From the NCBI RefSeq assembly GCF_963169125.1, contig NC_084793.1, forward strand, positions 42,651,578 through 42,715,577: a stretch of DNA of 64,000 nucleotides. The letters are read 5' to 3'. This DNA comes from Humulus lupulus. Its lineage: Eukaryota > Streptophyta > Magnoliopsida > Rosales > Cannabaceae. Positions 57,481-64,000 of the stretch are shown in pieces (the first letter of the stretch is position 1; every line of letters begins with the position of its first letter). The position numbers and the translations under genes are program-made. Below the pieces are notes generated by a model. It was given only the letters and a program-made list of their open reading frames with translations, was not told the origin of the DNA and did no database searches.

Positions 57481-58097
57481 ATCTAAGTCCATATCCTCAC
57501 TTTGGGCAACGCCCTATTTGGTGACTTGTTCACCTGATTGGGCTTGTGACTCGTTTAGCACCAGAAACCTTTTTTCTGCTCCGCTTCCTAATCTGCCAAT
57601 TCTTGCCTTTGTGATCAATGAATTATAGCATTCTCTGGCCTCTCGCTGATTTCCCAACACGCACCCAACTCTTGAATTGGTTGGAAACTTCATGGCCAGA
57701 TGCCAGACCGAAGTTACTACTCGCAGATCGACGAGTAAGGGTCTTCCGATCACAGCATTGTACGCGGACGGACAATCAACTACATAAAAGTAGCGAGCAA
57801 TTTCATGTTCGTGGGTGCAGTTCCTGCTGTGACAAGGAGTCTGATTGACCTTGTTGGTGCTAGCCCCTCGCCAAAAAAACCATAGATGGTTTGGTTGCAT
57901 GGTTCTAAATCTTGCACTAATGATTTCATTATTTCCAGTGAAGATTTGTATAGGATATTGACCGAGCTTCCCGTATCAACCAACACTCATTTCACCATCA
58001 TGTTGGCAATTTGGACAACCACGACCAAAGGATCTGTGTGGGGGAAATGGACATGTTGCGCGTCCAGCTCGAAGAAAGTTATTAATTCTTCCTCTGT
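57481..58097 (-). pseudogene. pol: E1 protease, broken
   Basis: Active site VDTGSSVNILYKSSLEIM is intact (about 57930-57984). The frame changes near 57885; the second part of the fold is in another frame (57900-57514), with ARYFYVVDCPSAYNAVIGRP, whose V-I-G-R-P is the conserved C-terminal block of retropepsins (IxGRP form). Upstream, between gag end and protease, stops separate the frames (TAG at about 58097, TGA near 57988). Confidence 0.82.
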
Positions 58098-59680
58098 TCA
58101 AGCCTTTTTGGGAGTTCGTTCCTCGATGTTTAGCATCTCTATGTCCTGATCATGACGTAGGGTTCTGACATATCTTTCCCTCGTCTTACAATTGTCACCT
58201 GATATATGTGGTCCCCCATAGATGGTTAGCAATGTACCAACAACAGGAATTGGCTGCAGAGGAGGCGAACGTTGGTGTACAGGAGCCTGCTCGTTGCCTC
58301 TGTTAGCCTCGTGCTGGGAATTTCCACCTGCTCGTACATACCTTCTCAGATGTCCTTGTTGGATAAGGAACTCGATCTCGTCTTTAAGCTGGTTACACTC
58401 ATTGGTATCATGGCCATAGTGGTTGTGGAAACAAAAAAACTTAGTTGTGTCCCTTTTAGATATGTCTTTTCTGATCGGGGCTGGTCGCCTAAAGGGAACC
58501 ATGGTATGACTAGCCTGATACACTTCGGCTCGGCTATCGACCAGGGCTGTGTAATTGGTGAACCTCGGCTCGTATCTGTTCTGTTTAGGGCACTTGTTAT
58601 CAAATGTTGTTGGTTCAGTTTTTGCTCTTTTTCCTCCATTCTTATTGTTACTTTTGTCATTGTCGTTGGGCTTACCAGACCCACTAGCGGCTTTGGTCAA
58701 GTCTTCCTTCTTGCCCTGGTCGGCCTTTGGGGACTTTCCTTCATTGGCTATAGCCTCCTCTAGCTTGATATATTTGTTTGCTCGATCCAGAAATTCTTGA
58801 GTGCTCTTGACTCCATTTTTTCGTAGGATACTCTAAAGGGAAGAATGGCGTTGCACTACAGTTGTGATTGCCATCATCTTTCCCTCGTCTCGAACAGTTT
58901 TGGCCTGAGCAGCTGCTCGCATGAACTGTTGTATATACTCCTTAAGAGTTTCTCCTTCCTTCTGTCGAATGTCGACCAGCTGATTAGCCTATATTGGATG
59001 TACCCGATCAGCATAGAATTGTCCGTAAAACTCCTTTACAAACATCTCCCATGAAACTATGCTAGCCGGTGGAAATCTGAAGTACCACTCCTGAGCAGAG
59101 TCAGACAAAGTGGCAGGAAAAATCCTGCACCGAGCATCTTCGGACACCTTCTAGATGTCCATTTGTATCTCAAATTTGTTTACGTGAGATATCGGATCTT
59201 CTCTTCCAGTGAAGTTGGGTAGAACTGACATTTTGAATTTGCTTGGGATTTCTGTCCAGCAATTCTATTAACGAATGGGGTGCCCTTTCTTCAATTATAC
59301 TCTATGTGGGACATTTTATTCCCGACCAGTTATTGCACAGCCTGATTCAGGGCATCTATCTGAGCCTGAACAGCATCTGGTATTGCAGGAGTGGCTGAAG
59401 CCGAGGGGAAATACTCGTCATGTCCTTCCCTTCGGTCATTGAGTACATGCCTCAGATCTTCATCCCTACGTCCCTGCTCGCTTGCACCTAGTCAGTCAAA
59501 GACGTTGGGTTGTCTAGGTTGCCCCCAACATTTTGGCTTGTTGGTCGGTTATCCATTGGGGGAAGATTTTGATGTCTGTCCCTTTCCTCCTGCTACCGAC
59601 CATTGTTCATCCTACTGAAGTCCGCCTCATTGTAGTCATGGTCGTCTCTGAATTGTTACCTGTGAGTGCGCAACCTACTG
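58098..59680 (-). pseudogene. gag: E1 gag, core and zinc finger, broken
   Basis: Minus-strand gag core at about 59300-58740: FPATLSDSAQEWYFRFPP, then WEMFVKEFYGQFYADRV and LKEYIQQFMRAAAQAKTVRD, with stops near 59155, 58990 and 58833. The C-terminal piece 58700-58098 holds the finger KFFCFHNHYGHDTNECNQLK and SPPLQPIP, then ends at a TAG. It is clearly the same protein type as E2 and E3 gag. Interrupted on its N-terminal side by S7 at 59680. Confidence 0.82.
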
Positions 59681-61966
59681 TGTAACGACCCAAATTCGTT
59701 AATAAGGCTTAAGGGCCTTGATTAGCATGCCAGGAGGGCATGATGGGATTTATGTGTGACTTTGATGAGTTAAATGCATGATTATGATTTAAAGCATGTT
59801 ATATGACTATTTGTTTATCTGAGATGCATGACTACGTATATTAGTATGCATGTAGGCCCGGATCGTGTTAGAAGGGCGTAATTGTAATTTTGGACATGTT
59901 GGGCATAACTGTATTGATATGTGAATTGTACCACGTGAGTGTGGTGTTATTATTGTGATGCACGTGCCGAGACGGTCCTAGAGAGAGCAAATTAACTTAA
60001 GAGTCACAACGGGATTTCTATACCCGGCTCGGGAGGAGCCTAGGGGTACCATGGGAATTTTATGGTTAAGTTGAGATTTAGCGGGTAATGGTTATTGGAG
60101 ATTTAGTAACCTGGGTAACCATTAGTTACTGCTGAGAGTAACAAGTTCTAGGTAGAAAATGGTAGAAATGAAATAGAAGTAAAAGGACTTAAGTGCCCTT
60201 GAGGTTTAGTTAGGAAAGGATAGGCAAGGAGGGGTAAAATGGTCATTTGGCTGGGAATTTGATATATGGCAGCTGGGTATTAAGGGGTACACGGTTTGGG
60301 GCTTGGTCATTTGATGCTTTGATAAATTGAAGAGAAGAAAAAGGAGAAGGAAAAGCTAGGGCATGAAGAAGAAGAAGATGAGTGGAGGAGCTGAAATTGG
60401 AGACTTAGGGGATGAAGGAAGCTTAGGGTTGGATTCTCTACTTAAGGTAAGGAATTTATGCATAATTAAGTTTGATTTATGTTTTGATTTGTGAAATTTG
60501 AAGCATGGTTTAAGCTTTTTCAAGCTTTGGTTTATGTTTTTGGTTTATGGGTTTAGATCTCTTAAGTTGAGATCAAATGGGTGGATTTTGAGTATGATTG
60601 TGTTATTGAGTTGGTTATGATGTTTATGGGTTGATGTATGGTCTATTTGAAGTTTGAAATTGGTTTTGGGGTTTAGGTAATTGTTTGGGATGATTTGGAG
60701 GGGTTTAAGTTCGGGAAAAACGCAAGAGAAAACCCAGAAAATCTGGGTTCGCGTATGAGCGTCGCGGCCCTGTTCTTGGGCGCCGCGACGCGAGGTTGCA
60801 TCAGGAGGAGGTCAGGCTGCTGGGCGTCGCGTCCCTTGAGGGGAGTGCCGCGGCCCTAGGCCATTTTGGCAGGCAAAAATTCTGTTTTTTAGGGCTTTTG
60901 CCCGGGGACTCAGGGGATGGTTCCAATGTATTGTTTTAGGGAATTAATGGTCCCGAGAGTGCGGGATTGGTCCCGGGAAGTGGTTTTGGGTTGGTTAGTA
61001 TTAAAGAGTGTTTTATGTGTGTTGTGACTAGGATTTCGGAGAGGCTCGTGCTAGAGGACCGTGCTTGTGGCCTTGGTGCATCGGAAAGCTCGGAATACAG
61101 GTAAGAAAACTATAACACCCGTAGGATAGGGCATGGGCCCATAGTGTGATTGCGGGGCACGGCCCTATATTGCATGTTGCATGATGAGATGATTGCAGGG
61201 CACGGCCCTATATTGCATTACATGTTAGGGTGCAGATTTAAATGAATTGATATTTTTTTGAATGTTGTTTGATTTATGCTATATATGTGATTATAGTGAA
61301 ATGAACGACTATGGCCGAGGGCGGCAAGGCCGAGAACGGCAGCGGGGCCGGAAGTAACACTTAGCACATGGGATGCTATAGTCAGGGCAGGGCCCGGTGG
61401 ATACATGTGTTATCCTTACGGTGAGAACCGATACCCCAGGCTTCGGTAAGGCTTCTGGGGAGGCATGGCCGTGTTTGCTTAGTCTAATGGTTGACTTGTT
61501 TATCTGTGGATTATCTGATATGATAAACTGTATAGGTTTCATATGTTATGTACTGCATGAGTTTTCTTGCTGGGCTTTGGCTCACGGGTGCTCTGTGTTG
61601 CAGGTAAGGGCAATGTCTGAGTCAACCAACCATGAGTACGGAGAGCGTGAAGCGACGCGTACATGTTTGGCCTGCCCGACTGCTTTGGTTGGGGGTTTAT
61701 TCGAAAATGGCTGTAATAATCTATGATTTTTATAACTGATCAATTGTAAACTTATTTTAAGAAGTAAATAGTTTTCAAACCTTATTTCTGGGATCCCAAA
61801 TGTTTAATACTAGAAGTTTTATTGAAACAACGCATTTTTCTAAGATTACAGCCTTAACTTTTAATTAGTCACACCTTTGTTTCAAAACCTCGGTTAGCGA
61901 GCTCATTGCACACTATTTTGTCTTAAAACTCACTTAGTAACGGCTCTAAGGAAGTAGGGCGTTACA
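59681..61966 (+). mobile_element. S7: solo chromovirus LTR in E1 gag
   Basis: 2286 bp, TGTAACGACCC to GGGCGTTACA, flanked by TACTG (59676-59680, 61967-61971). A divergent member: GC-rich patch 60750-60860 of GTCGCGGCCC type, no GATAAG subrepeat array, but a duplicated 'attgcagggcacggccctatattgcat' block at 61151-61217. Confidence 0.92.
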
Positions 61967-62772
61967 TACTGTATGCATTACTCCCCTCTCTTATCCCTAG
62001 TCCATCCTAGTAAACAAGTGGGGGCCTACGCTGGTCGTTGGGTGCCCTGACATTGCTCTGTCTTGGGGGGTCCTGGACCGTAGAGCCTGAGTCCACTTGC
62101 CTCCTGCTTCCTTAGGAACATTATCCCCTGCCAGGAGGGTTCTGCTCTCCAGCTATTTGGTGTCTAGGGTTTCTGGGACGTTGCTCATCCCTATTATGTT
62201 TGTGCTACTTAGTGTTGTCTCAACCAGCACGAGGGGGTGGCTGTTGCTTGTTGTTTCTGTCAGGATTTTAGGTGTGCCTTTCCTGCTGAGCAGCCGGAGG
62301 TTGTTTTGGTCTTTGCGGACTCCTTGGGTGTGGTGGATTTTGATGACACTTGGGGTGATCTGACTGCGGATTTTGAGGAGGGTGAGAGTTTGGTGGCTGA
62401 TCTGGCTGAGAGGTTGGTGTAGTTGGAACAGGCTATCCTTGAGCCAACTGAATGGCTGCCTCTAAATTCGTTGTAGCATCTTTCCGTCGACGATCCATGT
62501 CGGATTGCCGCTCGTTCAGCTCTCGGCATTGCCGATCGATATTCATTTGTTGCATCACCATAGTTTCAGCCACATTCTCCTGGTTAGCTTTCAAAGGTAG
62601 CTAACTCCTCTTACAACTCTATCAAAGTTGTTCGCAAGGTTTCAGCGTCCATCTTTTCCTCTTCCAATTCCACTTGTGGCTCTTCCTCCGCTACATCTTG
62701 TGGAGGAGGTGGATTTGGTATACTTTTGGACGTCTGCCCAGTTTAACCCGTTCTCCTGGAGTTCTTTGTCAT
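61967..62772 (-). pseudogene. gag: E1 gag, N-terminal part, broken
   Basis: On the minus strand a likely ATG lies at 62772-62770 (MTKNSRRTG), soon followed by a TAA. Downstream frames give an acidic/Gln-rich and Pro-rich stretch resembling the N-terminal coiled coil and linker of E2 and E3, with many stops (for example near 62440 and 62130). It joins the core at 59675 once S7 is ignored. Confidence 0.6.
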
Positions 62773-62814
62773 TGTTATCTTGAAGTTCCTGAGCTCTTGA
62801 GTTCTTGAGTTTAA

Positions 62815-62835
62815 CTCTCAATGAAAGCACCAAAA
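62815..62835 (-). other. E1 primer region
   Basis: CTCTCAATGAAAGCACCA on the plus strand next to the 5' LTR. Identical in E3, one base different in E2. The sequence ends CCA like a tRNA 3' end; I do not recognise which tRNA. Confidence 0.62.
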
Positions 62836-63489
62836 TGTTGACCCTTGATTTAGTCAATGATACGGAGTCATTAAAAAAGATAAGAATTAATAAACCAAAT
62901 GCAAGAACTAAAATGACACAAATATTTTATAGTGGTTCGACCCCAGAGATTGGTAATAACCTATGTCCACTTAGTGATTTTATTGATGTAAACTCTGAAA
63001 CTTGCGATCAGCACTAGAGTTCACTAAGTTTCACAAGCTCCAAAGTGGAATACAAAATCGTGTTTAAAAGTACTTGTTCTCTCTGAATACCAATTATTAC
63101 CTCTCTCTCAATAAATCCCACGAGTCATATTTATAGACTCTAGGATGTGCATATGGGCCTATGGGCCGTCCTTAACTTGTACTACAAGCATATTTAAATA
63201 ATAACAGAAATAATGATATTTACAAATAAAGTGAATCAAATATCCTAGAAATGTCTAACTCATAACCGTATTTGAATTCTGGCTTTGGTCTTACGAGTAG
63301 ATCTGGTCGCATATGTCAGCACATCAGCTTCCCTGTTACTCAGCATGTCTTTCGCGCCTATCGGGCAGCTTAATTTCCTTTTAATTTCCTAGTCGTTGGT
63401 CGACCAGACTTTCATCAATAAACAGTCACGTGTGGTCCATGTGTGTCTCGTTTGTACCACGTCATCAAGCAAATATTTTTGAGTAAACA
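62836..63489 (-). repeat. E1 5' LTR
   Basis: 654 bp, TGTTGACCCTTG to GAGTAAACA, followed by ATATT (63490-63494). TATA box on the minus strand (CTATAAATATG) near 63127-63137. Slightly longer than the 3' LTR through small insertions such as a duplicated 'gggcctat' and a duplicated 'ttaatttcct'. Confidence 0.92.
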
Positions 63490-64000
63490 ATATTTTTTTT
63501 TAAAAAATCTAATTAATTAATGTATAAATAATAATAAAAATAATGAATATTGGCAATAAAAGCCTAATTAACCAAAGAGGAAATTACATTTTATATGGGA
63601 ATTTTAATAGAGTGTGCAAAAATATGGCTTTTTAAAAAAAAAAAGTTAATCTATGGTTTTGTTTAAGAATTTTTACTTTTATGGGTTTATTTATCATATT
63701 TTTGTATACAAATCGGTTTATGCCATAGTTTTACTCTTAATCAAGTTTTATTAAATTGGAAGGGTATGTTTATAATTTGATTATTATTTTTTTAGCTTAT
63801 TTTTTTTTTCATATTACTAATTTTATATTAAATTTTTCTTTGGTTGTTTTGCAATTTTTTTTTGTAATATGAATTGTGTTTAAAATTATTTTTTATTTAT
63901 TATAAACATTTTTTTCTTTTTTTTTAGATTGTACATTTCTCTTTCCAAATTATGGGTAAGGTAACCAGTTACTTGGTTGATATTTGATAGTTATGTAAAA
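63490..64000. other. AT-rich DNA, right flank of E1
   Basis: No gene or repeat seen. Starts with ATATT, the partner of 14026-14030. Confidence 0.65.

Larger units (their letters stand above)
14031..63489 (-). mobile_element. E1: Tat-lineage Ty3/gypsy element, expanded by nesting
   Basis: Left LTR 14031-17264 (3' LTR) and right LTR 62836-63489 (5' LTR) belong to the same copy: both start TGTTGACCCTTGATTTAG, both end AGTAAACA, and the outer flanks carry ATATT on each side. In minus-strand order: 5' LTR, primer region, gag, protease, reverse transcriptase, RNase H, an extra archaeal-type RNase H, integrase, a spacer, an antisense ORF, PPT, 3' LTR. The extra RNase H and the antisense ORF mark the Tat lineage (Retand/Grande-like). 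Removing the nested insertions leaves about 11 kb. All genes are broken. Confidence 0.88.

Noticed and set aside
54220..58097. E1 pol as a functional gene
   Set aside because: Many stops and frame changes plus YVND in the RT active site; annotated as pseudogene.

Overview
This window looks like heterochromatic, gene-free DNA from a large-genome flowering plant, probably a eudicot. I see no host protein gene, tRNA gene or functional rRNA gene. Nearly everything is LTR retrotransposon: Ty3/gypsy of the Athila, Tat and Tekay-like chromovirus lineages, some Ty1/copia-type LTRs, and one Cassandra-type LTR carrying a 5S-rRNA-like promoter. Family names come from protein motifs, primer sites, polypurine tracts and LTR termini read by eye. 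The species is not identified; the LTR style would fit Rosales/Cannabaceae, at low confidence.

Region by region. (1) 1-3773 is the 5' end of a minus-strand Athila element cut by the left edge. (2) 3774-14030 is AT-rich DNA holding a roughly 75-bp tandem repeat split by a solo LTR (4762-5354), a foldback hairpin (6183-6386), a copia-type LTR (6410-10656) carrying a solo chromovirus LTR (7313-9741), and an old LTR (about 10660-13443) carrying another copia-type LTR (10919-13118). (3) 14031-63489 is one minus-strand Tat-lineage element, here E1, flanked by ATATT, with both LTRs, PPT, decayed gag and pol, and the antisense ORF (aORF) typical of Tat elements. It has swollen to 49.5 kb by nested insertion. 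(4) 63490-64000 is AT-rich flank.

Inside E1, S1 (14083-16672) sits in the 3' LTR, S2 (17651-18793) in the aORF, E4 (18834-51834) also in the aORF, and S7 (59681-61966) in gag. E4 is a plus-strand Tekay-like element. Its 5' LTR contains solo LTR E5 (19168-32631), which contains Athila-like solo LTR E6 (20788-31422), which contains E2 (21020-29752), a gag-only Tat derivative, whose 5' LTR contains solo LTR S4 (27271-29556). That is six nested levels, with a perfect 5-bp target duplication at every junction. E4's internal region also carries S5 (35158-37900), S6 (39954-42618) and E3 (44629-50986, a second gag-only Tat derivative). E4's right end is not its own LTR but a Cassandra LTR (51463-51834), yet E4's target duplication CCTAC is found immediately outside it.

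No complete autonomous element is present. E1 and E4 have many stops and lost catalytic residues. E2 and E3 keep LTRs, primer region, gag and PPT but no pol, so they would have depended on an E1-like partner. Positions of LTR ends are exact where a target duplication is quoted and approximate otherwise.
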